A stretch of 64,000 nucleotides of DNA from contig CAVSLJ010000003.1 of NCBI GenBank assembly GCA_963728875.1, positions 496,001 to 560,000 on the forward strand. The letters are read 5' to 3'. This document shows, one piece after another, positions 16,174 to 23,875 of the stretch (the first letter of the stretch is position 1; each line of letters starts with the position of its first letter). The notes under the pieces are model-generated. The model was given only the letters and a program-made list of their open reading frames with translations, did not search any database and was not told the DNA's origin. The translations under genes were made by a program, and so were the position numbers. This DNA is from DASUPK01 sp963728875 (GTDB lineage Bacteria; Actinomycetota; Thermoleophilia; Solirubrobacterales; 70-9).

Positions 16174-17106
16174 GTGGCGACAACGACCCTCTGGGAGGAG
16201 ATCGTCGATGCCCTCCACGCCGTCAACGGCGGCCCGCATCCCGGGCATCGCGCGGTCCACGCCAAGGGCACGGTGTGCAGGGGCACCTTCACCCCCACGC
16301 CGGAGGCAGCCAAGCTCTCGCGCGCCGCTCATCTCCAGGGAGACCCCGTGAAGGCGACGATCCGCTTCTCGAACGCCAGCGGACACCCCGGCACGCCGGA
16401 CGGCGATCCGCTGGCGGGGCGTGGCATGGCCGTCAAGTTCCACCTCCCCGACGGTGAGGCCACCGACATCGTCTCCGTGCCCCTCGTCGTCTTCTTCGCG
16501 CGCAACCCCGAGGACTTCCTTGAGATGACCCGCGCCCGAATCCCCGATCCCGAGACCGGCCAGCCGGATCCGGAGAAGCTCGGCGCCTATCTCGGTGCCC
16601 ATCCGGAGGCCGGCGTCGCGCTGCAGAAGGGCATCCCGAAGCTGGCGCCGACGACCTCGTTTGCGACCTCCGATTACCGGGGACTGCACGCATTCGGCCT
16701 CGTCGATGCCGACGGCGAGACGCACTGGGGGCGTTACACCTGGGAGCCTGAGGAGGGGATCGAGTACCTGACCGATGAGCAGCGGGAGGCCGCCGACCGC
16801 GACTATCTCCAGGACGAGATCCGCGAGCGGCTCGATTCCGGCATCGCCCGCTTCACGCTCGAGTTCGCCCTCGCCAACGACGACGACCCGCTCGACGATC
16901 CGACCGAGGAATGGGAGGGCGCGCACGAGGTCGTGGAGCTCGGCGAGCTCGAGGTGATAGAGGTCGTCGAGGACCCCGAGACGCCCGATGACCCGCTGGT
17001 GTTCGATCCGATGCGGCTGACGGACGGCATCGAGCCCTCCGGCGACGAGATCCTCGCCGCGCGGCCGAAGGCCTACAACGTCTCGATCGAGCGCCGCTCT
17101 GCTTAA
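16174..17106 (+). CDS. Small catalase-family heme protein (SrpA-like)
   Basis: 310 aa from GTG 16174, shorter than a full monofunctional catalase. The distal His lies in RAVHAKGTVCRGTF, the distal Asn in IRFSNASG, and the C-terminal DEILAARPKAYNVSIERR holds the probable heme-ligand Tyr of the short catalase-like family. An acidic insert (VVELGELEVIEVVEDPETPDD) precedes it. Such proteins can act as organic peroxide-dependent peroxidases. The stop codon is the first part of a conserved hairpin (17105-17140). Confidence 0.85.
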   Translation: MATTTLWEEIVDALHAVNGGPHPGHRAVHAKGTVCRGTFTPTPEAAKLSRAAHLQGDPVKATIRFSNASGHPGTPDGDPLAGRGMAVKFHLPDGEATDIVSVPLVVFFARNPEDFLEMTRARIPDPETGQPDPEKLGAYLGAHPEAGVALQKGIPKLAPTTSFATSDYRGLHAFGLVDADGETHWGRYTWEPEEGIEYLTDEQREAADRDYLQDEIRERLDSGIARFTLEFALANDDDPLDDPTEEWEGAHEVVELGELEVIEVVEDPETPDDPLVFDPMRLTDGIEPSGDEILAARPKAYNVSIERRSA

Positions 17107-17140
17107 TGCGAGGGTGCGCCGCCAGGCGCAACCCGTTTAG
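17105..17140. repeat. Structured intergenic hairpin repeat, copy 1
   Basis: A 36-bp unit, AATGCGAGGGTGC... to ...ACCCGTTT, also found at 59806-59841 with 30 identical bases of 36. The stem GGGTGCGCC / GGCGC(A)ACCC closes a GCCA loop and has one bulged base. In the other copy the central G-C pair is T-A, a compensatory change, and the bulge varies. It lies between two convergent genes here. Confidence 0.65.
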
Positions 17141-17595
17141 TCAGGATGGAAGGTGAGGACGAACGCCGGGTGGTCCGGCAGGATCCGCTCGATCTCCTCG
17201 TCGGACGCCTTCGCGTCGATGCCGAGGAAGCCCTTCACCTCCCAGGACCACTTGTCCATGTACAGGCGCATCAGCGGCAGCTTCTCGGAGTCGGGGACCT
17301 CCTCCGCCGTGAAGTGGCGGACCTTGCGCCCGCTGCGCAGCTCGCCCTCCTTGGCGACCCGCATGTTGCGCACCCACTGGGTGGTGCCGCGAGGGGCGAG
17401 CAGGTAGGTGCGGCCGTCGAGCTCGAACGGATTGACCGGGTTGGTCCGCATCTCCCCGCTCTTCCGGCCGCGGACCGCCAGGGTCTGCGAGCCCTGAACG
17501 CTCACCCCGAGCTTGTGGAGCCCGGCGACCAGCGGGTTGAACACGTTCCGCGTGAACCAGTCGGGCTCGTGATACACGGTGTGCGAATCCGCCAT
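17137..17595 (-). CDS. Deazaflavin(F420)-dependent nitroreductase family protein
   Basis: 152 aa from ATG 17595. The DDN/Rv3547-like split beta-barrel is recognisable: an N-terminal helix (WFTRNVFNPLVAGLHKLG), LAVRGRKSGEMRTNPVNPF, and YLLAPRGTTQWVRNMRVAKEGELRSGR, the loop that binds deazaflavin. These proteins reduce quinones, nitro-aromatics or enones with F420H2. An upstream extension of the open frame is rejected because it enters the divergent gene's start region. Confidence 0.85.
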   Translation of the reverse strand: MADSHTVYHEPDWFTRNVFNPLVAGLHKLGVSVQGSQTLAVRGRKSGEMRTNPVNPFELDGRTYLLAPRGTTQWVRNMRVAKEGELRSGRKVRHFTAEEVPDSEKLPLMRLYMDKWSWEVKGFLGIDAKASDEEIERILPDHPAFVLTFHPD

Positions 17596-17653
17596 TAACC
17601 GCAGCCTAACGAGGCCGGGTTTTCGGCCCCGCGGAGCGGGTACCTCTAGGCCC

Positions 17654-17917
17654 ATGTCAACAATCGTGATCATCGTGATCGCAGTCGTGGTGGTGGCCGT
17701 AGTGCTGTTCGCCATCCGGCAGATCACCGAGAGGCGACGGATCGCCCGGGAACGCGAGAGACGCAGGCTGGAGGCGGAGGCGGAAGGCCACCGCTCGATG
17801 GCGGCGGGACATCGTGAGAAGGCTGACGAGCTCAATCAGGCCGCGCAGGCCGAGGAGGAGCGCGCCAGCCGCCACGAGGACCGGGCCGCCGAGGTCCAGC
17901 CCGGAGATCGCCGCTAG
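17654..17917 (+). CDS. Small membrane-anchored coiled-coil protein
   Basis: 87 aa from ATG 17654. An N-terminal hydrophobic helix (MSTIVIIVIAVVVVAVVLFA) is followed by a highly charged helical tail with repeated Arg/Glu (RIARERERRRLEAEAEG), predicted to be coiled coil. The topology is probably a single membrane anchor with the tail in the cytosol. The function is unknown. A second tiny membrane protein follows six bases after the stop codon. Confidence 0.6.
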   Translation: MSTIVIIVIAVVVVAVVLFAIRQITERRRIARERERRRLEAEAEGHRSMAAGHREKADELNQAAQAEEERASRHEDRAAEVQPGDRR

Positions 17918-17922
17918 CCCGC

Positions 17923-18102
17923 ATGCATAGGCGCGGCGGGCCCGGCCTGCTCACCGTCATCTATCTCGTCGTGGGCGTCTTCGTCGCCGGAGACCACAAC
18001 TACATCCATCACCACACGATCGGTCAGATCGTGTCGGCCCTGCTGGCGATTCTGCTCTGGCCGCTGATCCTGATCTTCGACGTCAACCTGCACATCCACT
18101 GA
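17923..18102 (+). CDS. Small membrane protein, 59 aa
   Basis: ATG 17923 to TGA 18100-18102. The product begins MHRRGGPGLLTVIYLVVGVF, giving helix 1, then a His-rich loop DHNYIHHHTIG, then a second helix (SALLAILLWPLILIFDVNLHIH). Two-helix proteins of this kind with a GLLTVIYLVVGVFVA motif are common small ORFs in Actinobacteria and are usually unannotated. The six-base spacing from the preceding gene suggests one transcript. Confidence 0.6.
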   Translation: MHRRGGPGLLTVIYLVVGVFVAGDHNYIHHHTIGQIVSALLAILLWPLILIFDVNLHIH

Positions 18103-18122
18103 CCGTCGAGTAGGTTCCGCCG

Positions 18123-18626
18123 GTGGCCGACGGCGAAACCTTGATCAGCTGGCCCGAGGGGCACCGCCCCGGCGAGTCGTCGTTCTGGGCCGTCAACGAG
18201 CTGCAGGTCCCCGCGGAGCCTGAGGTCGTCTGGGCCTGGATCTGCCGGCCCGATCTCTGGCCGAGCTACTACTCGAACGCCAAGTTCATCAAGCACCTGG
18301 GCGGCCCCTGGCCGAAGCTCGAGTTGGGCAGCCGCTTCCGCTGGTTCAGCTTCGGGGCCTTCGTCACGTCGGAGGTCGTCGACTACCAGCCGGGCGAGCG
18401 GATCGCCTGGGACGCCAAGGAGCTCGGCGGCCGTGGCTACCACGGCTGGGTGCTGAAGCGGGCCGACGGCGGCACCTTCGTCCGCACCGAGGAGACGCAG
18501 AAGGGCTGGGGGATCGCGCTCGTCAAGCCGGTGCTGCGACCGGCGATGGTTCGCTTCCATCAGCGCTGGCTCGAGGGCCTCGCGAAGGTGGCGGCGGAGG
18601 GCGCGCCGCCCGCGCCCCAGCAGTAG
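18123..18626 (+). CDS. SRPBCC (START/Bet v1-like) family protein
   Basis: 167 aa, GTG start. The helix-grip fold is suggested by FWAVNELQVPAEPEVVWAWICRPDLWPSYYSNAKFI at the N-terminus, then LGSRFRWFSFGAFVTSEVVDYQPGERIAW, and a C-terminal helix (RPAMVRFHQRWLEGLAKVA). SRPBCC proteins bind hydrophobic ligands or act as cyclases and aromatases; the ligand is unknown. Confidence 0.82.
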   Translation: MADGETLISWPEGHRPGESSFWAVNELQVPAEPEVVWAWICRPDLWPSYYSNAKFIKHLGGPWPKLELGSRFRWFSFGAFVTSEVVDYQPGERIAWDAKELGGRGYHGWVLKRADGGTFVRTEETQKGWGIALVKPVLRPAMVRFHQRWLEGLAKVAAEGAPPAPQQ

Positions 18627-18657
18627 CCGGGGCGAGCCGACCATTACATTCAGGGGA

Positions 18658-20172
18658 ATGGCCCCCATGGATGAACTTCGCGAACGCCTCGGCGCAATCC
18701 ATGACCTGAGCCGTGCCGCCTCGCTGCTCGCGTGGGACGAGCGGACGATGATGCCCGCGGCCGGCGCCGAGGCGCGGGCCCAGACCCTGGCGACGCTCGC
18801 CAAGGTCCGCCACGAGATGTTCACCGAGGACGAGATCGGCAGGCTGATCGACCAGGCCCGATCCGAGCAGGGCGACGTCCCGCCGGGCGAGTCGATCGAC
18901 GCAGACCTCGCGCGGGTCGTCGCCCGGGACTGGGAAAAGGCCCGAAGGGTCCCCTCCGAGCTGCGAGCCGAGATGGCGCACGCGAGCTCGGTCGCCGAGA
19001 CCGCCTGGGTCGAGGCCAAGCGGCGCTCCGACTTCGCGATGCTGCTCCCCCACCTGCGGAAGAACGTCGACCTCACCAAGCGCTACGCCGAGTGCTACGA
19101 GGGATTCCCCGGCTTCACCCACGCCTACGACCCCCTGCTCGACGAGTACGAGCCGGAGATGACTACCGAGCAGATGCGACAGGTGCTGACCGAGCTGCGC
19201 GAGGGCCTCGTGCCGCTGGTGCGCGAGGCGGCGGACAACGGTGGAGGCCAGGCCGATGACCCCTTCGCGGGCGAGTTCCCCGCTGACGAGCAACGCGAGC
19301 TGGTCGCCGAGCTGATCTCCGAGCTTCCCTTCCCCGAGGGCTCCTGGCGCCTCGACCCGACCGAGCATCCCTTCGCGATCTCGATCGGCCGCGGCGACGT
19401 TCGCCTAACCACCCGCTACGACGAGTCCAACCTGGCGATGGCGCTGTTCAGCGCCATGCACGAGGCGGGCCACGGCCTCTACGAGTCTGGCGTCGACCCG
19501 GAGCTGCGCCGGACCACGCTGGCGAAGCCGCGCTCGCTCGGACTGCACGAGTCCCAGAGCCGCCTCTGGGAGAACTGGGTCGCGCGAAGCCGCTCCTACC
19601 TCGACCGGCTGCTGCCGCGGCTGCGCGAGCGCTTTCCGGGCAGCTTCGACGAGATCGAGGGAGAGCAGCTCTACCGCGGCGCCAATCGCGTCGAGCGCTC
19701 GCTGATCCGGATCGAGGCGGACGAGGTCACCTACAACCTCCACATCCTGATCCGCTTCGAGCTCGAGCTGGAGATCTTCGAGGACGGCCTGGAGCTCACA
19801 GAGCTCCCGGAGGCGTGGAACGCCCGCTATCGCGACTACCTCGGCCTGGACGTCCCCGACGATGCCCACGGCGTCCTCCAGGACGTGCACTGGCCGAGCG
19901 GCGCCTTCGGCTACTTCCCCACCTACAGCCTCGGGAACGTCATCGCCGGGCAGCTCTGGGAGGCGGCCGGGCGCGACCTCGGCGAGCTCGATTCCAGGAT
20001 CGCCGACGGGGACCTGACCTCGATCGGCGAATGGCTGCGCGACCGGGTCCATCGCCATGGCCGCCGCCTCTCCCCCGCCGAGATCCTCGAGCTGGCCGGC
20101 TGCGGCGAGCTCTCGGTGGAGCCACTGCTCGCGCACCTTCGCGACCGGGTCGAATTGGCCGTTCAGGCATAG
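18658..20172 (+). CDS. M32-family metallocarboxypeptidase
   Basis: 504 aa, normal length. The zinc motif HEAGH occurs in AMHEAGHGLYESG (about residues 265-277) and the third ligand in LHESQSRLWENWV, both diagnostic of M32 (thermostable carboxypeptidase Taq-like). The N-terminal helical cap (LRERLGAIHDLSRAASLLAWDERTMMP) also fits. It removes C-terminal residues with broad specificity in the cytosol. A second Met three codons in is an alternative start. Confidence 0.93.
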   Translation: MAPMDELRERLGAIHDLSRAASLLAWDERTMMPAAGAEARAQTLATLAKVRHEMFTEDEIGRLIDQARSEQGDVPPGESIDADLARVVARDWEKARRVPSELRAEMAHASSVAETAWVEAKRRSDFAMLLPHLRKNVDLTKRYAECYEGFPGFTHAYDPLLDEYEPEMTTEQMRQVLTELREGLVPLVREAADNGGGQADDPFAGEFPADEQRELVAELISELPFPEGSWRLDPTEHPFAISIGRGDVRLTTRYDESNLAMALFSAMHEAGHGLYESGVDPELRRTTLAKPRSLGLHESQSRLWENWVARSRSYLDRLLPRLRERFPGSFDEIEGEQLYRGANRVERSLIRIEADEVTYNLHILIRFELELEIFEDGLELTELPEAWNARYRDYLGLDVPDDAHGVLQDVHWPSGAFGYFPTYSLGNVIAGQLWEAAGRDLGELDSRIADGDLTSIGEWLRDRVHRHGRRLSPAEILELAGCGELSVEPLLAHLRDRVELAVQA

Positions 20173-20229
20173 TCGGCGCATGCGACACACGAATCCGCAA
20201 TTTGCGGCTATGTTGGGCGTGAGAATCCG

Positions 20230-21093
20230 GTGGTAGGGCGTCGAAACGGCATATACGGGGGCTGGACGCACGCGGGCAGCAACCGCGTCTACGTGCGCGT
20301 CCCGACCGAGCTCAAGCGGCGGGCCGGGGCACACGCGAACGGCTCGAACGGAAACGGGTCCCGCCCGGAGCTCGAGGAGACACCGATCGTGCTCATCCAC
20401 GGCCTCTCCTCGGGCCGCACGCTGAAGCCCCTGATCCGCGCCCTCGGCACGCGCAGGCCCGTCTTCGCCCCGGACCTCCCCGGCTTCGGGATGAGCAACC
20501 AGCCGATCCACCCGCTCGACATCCCCGGCCTTGCCGACGCCCTGCGGCGCTGGCAGCTCGACAACGAGCTCTCGCCCGCGATCGTCGTCGGCGTCGCCTT
20601 CGGCTGCCAGGTCGCCGCTGACCTGGCCGCGGCCTACCCGGCCGCCGTCGACCGGCTGGTGCTCGTCGGCCCGATGTTCGATCCCAAGGCGCGGGGCGCG
20701 GGCCGCCTGGCGCTTCGCTGGGCGCGGAACGCGCCGCGGTCCTCGCTGCGGCTCGCCCCCACGATCGTCCACGGCTTCTTCGACGCCGGCCCCTGGCGGA
20801 CCGCGCGCAACCTGCGCCAGGCCCTCGACGATCCGATCGAGGACAAGCTCGGGGACATCGAGGCGCCGACGCTGGTAGTTCGGCCCGAGCGCGATCACCT
20901 GGTACCCGAGGCCTGGACCGAGCGCGTCGCGGAGCTGATCCCGGACTCGGAGCTGGTCACGCTGCCGAAGGCGGCGCACACCATCGGCCCGAAGGCAGCC
21001 GCCCGGCTGACGGCGCTGATGGTCCCCTTCCTGGCGGAGTCGGACGACCTGGCCGAGTCGGACGACGCCGTCGAGGAAGCTGCGTCAAGCTAG
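20230..21093 (+). CDS. Alpha/beta hydrolase-fold protein lacking the serine nucleophile
   Basis: 287 aa, GTG start. The fold is clear: PIVLIHGLSSGRTL (oxyanion region), FAPDLPGFGMSNQP, acid in RPERDHLVPEAW and His in LPKAAHTIGP. At the nucleophile elbow the usual GHSxGG reads GVAFGC, so Ala replaces Ser. This suggests a non-hydrolytic or binding role, or an altered enzyme. A Gly/Asn-rich insert (AHANGSNGNGSRP) near residue 40 is unusual. It is followed by a small membrane protein seven bases downstream. Confidence 0.8.
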   Translation: MVGRRNGIYGGWTHAGSNRVYVRVPTELKRRAGAHANGSNGNGSRPELEETPIVLIHGLSSGRTLKPLIRALGTRRPVFAPDLPGFGMSNQPIHPLDIPGLADALRRWQLDNELSPAIVVGVAFGCQVAADLAAAYPAAVDRLVLVGPMFDPKARGAGRLALRWARNAPRSSLRLAPTIVHGFFDAGPWRTARNLRQALDDPIEDKLGDIEAPTLVVRPERDHLVPEAWTERVAELIPDSELVTLPKAAHTIGPKAAARLTALMVPFLAESDDLAESDDAVEEAASS

Positions 21094-21099
21094 AGCGCC

Positions 21100-21540
21100 A
21101 TGGAGCTCCAGCAGCACCGCGGGCTGATCCGCATCGCCCTGATCTACCTCGCGGTGACGATCGGCTGGCTCGCGGTCTGGATCCTGGCCGCCCCGAAGGG
21201 CTTCTATGACACGTTCCCGGGCGGCGGCACCCACTGGGTCTCGGCACTGCCTCCGTACAACGAGCACCTCGAGCGCGACTTCGGCGCCGCGGCCCTCGGC
21301 ATCACCGTGCTGGCCGCGCTCTCGGCCTACTGGATGGAGCGACGTCTGGTGCAGGCGGCGGCGATCACCCTCCTCGTCGCAGGCCTCCCCCACCTGATCT
21401 ACCACCTGACCACGACCTCCCACTACTCCACCGGGGACAACGTCGGCAGCCTCCTCGGCCTCTCCCTCGACGTGCTCGTGCCGCTGGTGATCCTCTATCT
21501 GGCGAGCGAGGGCGCGCAGCGGCGGCTCCAACCAGCGTAG
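21100..21540 (+). CDS. Four-helix membrane protein, unknown
   Basis: 146 aa with four hydrophobic segments (about residues 9-30, 60-78, 82-104 and 115-138) and a periplasm-facing loop (GFYDTFPGGGTHWVSALPPYNEHLERDFG). The GFYDxFPG loop is shared by many unannotated actinobacterial membrane proteins. No catalytic residues were recognised. It sits tightly between the hydrolase-fold protein and the F420-type oxidoreductase, so an operon is likely. Confidence 0.65.
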   Translation: MELQQHRGLIRIALIYLAVTIGWLAVWILAAPKGFYDTFPGGGTHWVSALPPYNEHLERDFGAAALGITVLAALSAYWMERRLVQAAAITLLVAGLPHLIYHLTTTSHYSTGDNVGSLLGLSLDVLVPLVILYLASEGAQRRLQPA

Positions 21541-21554
21541 ATTCCGCGCCGCAG

Positions 21555-22406
21555 ATGGACTTCGGCGTCTCCTACTTCCCGACCGACGAGGCGATCGAGC
21601 CCGCCGAGCTCGCGCGCATGGCGGAGGAGCGCGGCTTCGAGTCGGTCTTCGTCACCGAGCACACCCACATCCCCGCGAGCCGGGAAACCCCGTATCCGGC
21701 CGGCGGCGAGCTGCCACGCGAGTACTTCCGGATCTACGACCCGTTCGTCTCGCTCGCGACGATGGCCGCCGCGACCGAGCGGATCAAGGTCGGCACCGCG
21801 ATCTGCCTGCTGGTCGAGCGCGACCCGATCACCACCGCCAAGGAGGTCGCGTCGGTGGACAGGCTCTCCGGCGGGCGGATGATCTTCGGCGTCGGCGCCG
21901 GCTGGAACCTGGAGGAGATGAAGAACCACGGCACCGACCCGGAGAGGCGCTTCAAGCTCCTGCGCGAGCGGGTCGAGGCCTGCAGGGTGATGTGGGCCGA
22001 CGAGGAGGCGACCTACCACGGCGAGTTCGTGAACTTCGACCGGATCGTCTCCAGGCCCGGACCGCTGCAGGAGCCGCATCCGCCGGTGCTCGTCGGCGGC
22101 AATGGGCCGAACGTGCTGAAGCGCGTGCTGGCCTTCGGCGACGGCTGGTTCCCGAACCGGCTCCCGCCCGACGATCAGATGATCGCCCGCGTCGAGGAGC
22201 TGCAGCGGCTCGCCGGGGAGGCAAACCGCGGCCCGATCCCGGTGACCCTGCAGATCCCGCCGCGCGATCCCGACGTGCTCCGCCGCTACGAGGAGGCGGG
22301 CGTGACGCGGACGGTGCACATGCTCCGCCCCGGGGACGCCGCCGAGGCCGGCAGCGCGGAGCGCAAGCTCGACGAGTGGGCGGAGCGCATCCGGGTATAT
22401 CGATAG
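21555..22406 (+). CDS. LLM-class F420-dependent oxidoreductase
   Basis: 283 aa. Luciferase-like fold: MDFGVSYFPTDEAIEPAELARMAEERGFESVFVTEHTHIP (start with the EH motif), GTAICLLVERDPITTAKEVASVDRLSGGR, FGVGAGWNLEEMKNHG, and PPVLVGGNGPNVLKRVLAFGDGWFPN. This is the pattern of F420-dependent TIGR03619-type enzymes found in Mycobacterium and Thermoleophilia. The substrate is unknown. Together with the deazaflavin protein at 17.1 kb it implies that the host makes F420. Confidence 0.9.
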   Translation: MDFGVSYFPTDEAIEPAELARMAEERGFESVFVTEHTHIPASRETPYPAGGELPREYFRIYDPFVSLATMAAATERIKVGTAICLLVERDPITTAKEVASVDRLSGGRMIFGVGAGWNLEEMKNHGTDPERRFKLLRERVEACRVMWADEEATYHGEFVNFDRIVSRPGPLQEPHPPVLVGGNGPNVLKRVLAFGDGWFPNRLPPDDQMIARVEELQRLAGEANRGPIPVTLQIPPRDPDVLRRYEEAGVTRTVHMLRPGDAAEAGSAERKLDEWAERIRVYR

Positions 22407-22417
22407 CGTCGCCGCCG

Positions 22418-22816
22418 ATGTACCACGCCCTCCTCTTCTTCCACCTGCTCTCGGCCTTCTTCCTGGCGGCGGGGATCGTGATCTTCACGTCCTTCGCCCT
22501 GGGTGGCCCGGTGAACCGGGCGACCAAGCTGATCGGCGAGATCCTCTGGGGCGTCGGCGGCCTGGGCACGCTGGTCTTCGGCGTCTGGCTGGCGCTCAAC
22601 CGGCCCGAGTACGAGATCTACGATGGCTGGATCATCGCCGCCCTCGTCCTCTGGTTCCTCGCAACCGGATCGGGCGCCCAGGCCAGCCGGGGGATGCAGC
22701 CGGCCGGCGATGACTCCGCGATAGCGATCGATCGCCGCACCACGTTCGCGCACTGGATGCGGGTCTTCTGGTTCCTGCTCCTGCTCATCGTGATGGTCTG
22801 GAAGCCGGGGGCATGA
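22418..22816 (+). CDS. DUF2269-like integral membrane protein
   Basis: 132 aa from ATG 22418, four membrane helices. The N-terminal YHALLFFHLLSAFFLAAGI resembles the His-containing first helix of DUF2269-type proteins; then GEILWGVGGLGTLVFGVWLAL, a third helix, and HWMRVFWFLLLLIVMVWKPG. The stop overlaps the next start (ATGA), so it is made with the following membrane protein and the two may form a complex. Confidence 0.65.
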   Translation: MYHALLFFHLLSAFFLAAGIVIFTSFALGGPVNRATKLIGEILWGVGGLGTLVFGVWLALNRPEYEIYDGWIIAALVLWFLATGSGAQASRGMQPAGDDSAIAIDRRTTFAHWMRVFWFLLLLIVMVWKPGA

Positions 22817-23283
22817 GCATGCTCGCCCTCATTCGCCCCGACAGCTGGGACCTGCCGCTCTTCGTCCACATCTTCGGCGCGATGCTCCTGGTCGGCGCGC
22901 TCACCCTGTCGGCGATCTCGCTGGTCGCGGCCTGGCGAAGCGGCTCCGCGCCTCTGACCAAGCTCGGATTCATGAGCCTCTTCTACGGGGCGATCCCCGG
23001 TTACATCGTGATGCGGGGCGGCGCGCAGTGGATCGCCCACAAGGAGGGGCTCGACAACGACGACGTCGACCTGAGCTGGATCAACATCGGTTTCAGCGTC
23101 TCCGATCTCGGCTTCGTCCTGCTGGTGATCGCGCTGGTGATCGGCGGCATCACGGTCCGCAGGATCAACCGCGGCCAGGGGGGAGCGCCGAACGTCTCCG
23201 CCCGCATCGCCACCGGCCTGGTCTCGGTCTTCTTGATCGCGTGCCTGGTCGCCGTCTGGGCGATGACGGTCAAGCCGACCTAG
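22813..23283 (+). CDS. Four-helix membrane protein paired with the preceding gene
   Basis: 156 aa. Hydrophobic helices near residues 15-38, 50-64, 92-112 and 130-152. A His in helix 1 (LPLFVHIFGAMLLVGALTLSAI) mirrors the previous protein, and a soluble loop (AHKEGLDNDDVDLSWINIG) follows helix 2. It overlaps the upstream gene by four bases. Function unknown; a heterodimeric membrane module is plausible. Confidence 0.65.
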   Translation: MSMLALIRPDSWDLPLFVHIFGAMLLVGALTLSAISLVAAWRSGSAPLTKLGFMSLFYGAIPGYIVMRGGAQWIAHKEGLDNDDVDLSWINIGFSVSDLGFVLLVIALVIGGITVRRINRGQGGAPNVSARIATGLVSVFLIACLVAVWAMTVKPT

Positions 23284-23332
23284 CTTTGCTCCCGTTCCGC
23301 GCATGATTTTCAGCAGTGCCGCCTCTCGTCCA

Positions 23333-23375
23333 AAGCAGCTACTCCGACAGCCCGGCGGCTTCGAGGGCTTCGCTG
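23333..23375 (-). pseudogene. Remnant: SnoaL cassette 3' end with tail
   Basis: The minus strand reads EALEAAGLSE-stop followed by GCTTTGGACGAG, the same C-terminal codons and post-stop tail as at the end of the array at 27.06 kb. The body of the gene is missing; the bases upstream on the minus strand do not continue the NTF2 pattern convincingly. It is a cassette end without a cassette. Confidence 0.6.
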
Positions 23376-23453
23376 TGTGCTGAAGACAAGATCTCCGGAC
23401 GATGCGCAGAAACATTCGTCCATATCCAGGTCGAAACGCTGGGCGCCGATTCG

Positions 23454-23509
23454 CCAAGAAGATAATTCCGCACGAGAGTGCCCAAGAAGATAATTCCGCA
23501 CGAGAGTGC
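23454..23509. repeat. Perfect 28-bp tandem repeat, two copies
   Basis: Units 23454-23481 and 23482-23509 are identical (CCAAGAAGATAATTCCGCAC, then GAGAGTGC). The surrounding 23284-23619 holds no intact gene: only the SnoaL tail remnant, this repeat, and a short GC-poorer stretch. The repeat may be the trace of a lost mobile element or a duplication at its insertion. Confidence 0.8.
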
Positions 23510-23619
23510 TGAGAGGTAGCTGGCTCAGCATTCCAGGGGGAGGCTCGTCACACAACGAGTCATTCCTAACGTTCAGGGGGCTTGCGAGGCTGCGGGTCCC
23601 CTGAACTCACTTAGAGAAC

Positions 23620-23777
23620 ATGGCCGTCGCAGTCGGCCAGCTTCGCGGGCGTGGCACGGGAAGCGGGGCCGAGGTCGAGTCGCCCATCGCGTACGTGGTC
23701 GAGTTCAAGGACGGCCGGATCATTCGGATGGACGACTCCTTCGACCCCAAAGAGGCCCTCGCAGCCGCCGGGCTTCA
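23620..23777 (+). pseudogene. 5'-truncated SnoaL/NTF2-like gene
   Basis: Only the last half of the fold remains: LRGRGTGSGAEVESPIAYVV, EFKDGRIIRMDDSFDPKEAL and AAAGLQE. The stop that normally follows is GAG instead of TAG (CAGGAGGAGCTGC), but the post-stop tail GCTTTGGACGA is still recognisable, so the reading runs on into foreign sequence. It lies directly before the IS110 transposase 3' end. Confidence 0.7.
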
Positions 23778-23875
23778 GGAGGAGCTGCTTTGGACGACGC
23801 ATGAAAGTCAAGTCATCTCTGGACGTAGCACCTCCAATTTGCGAGAGTTCGGCTCGGGCGCCGGTAGACGACCAG

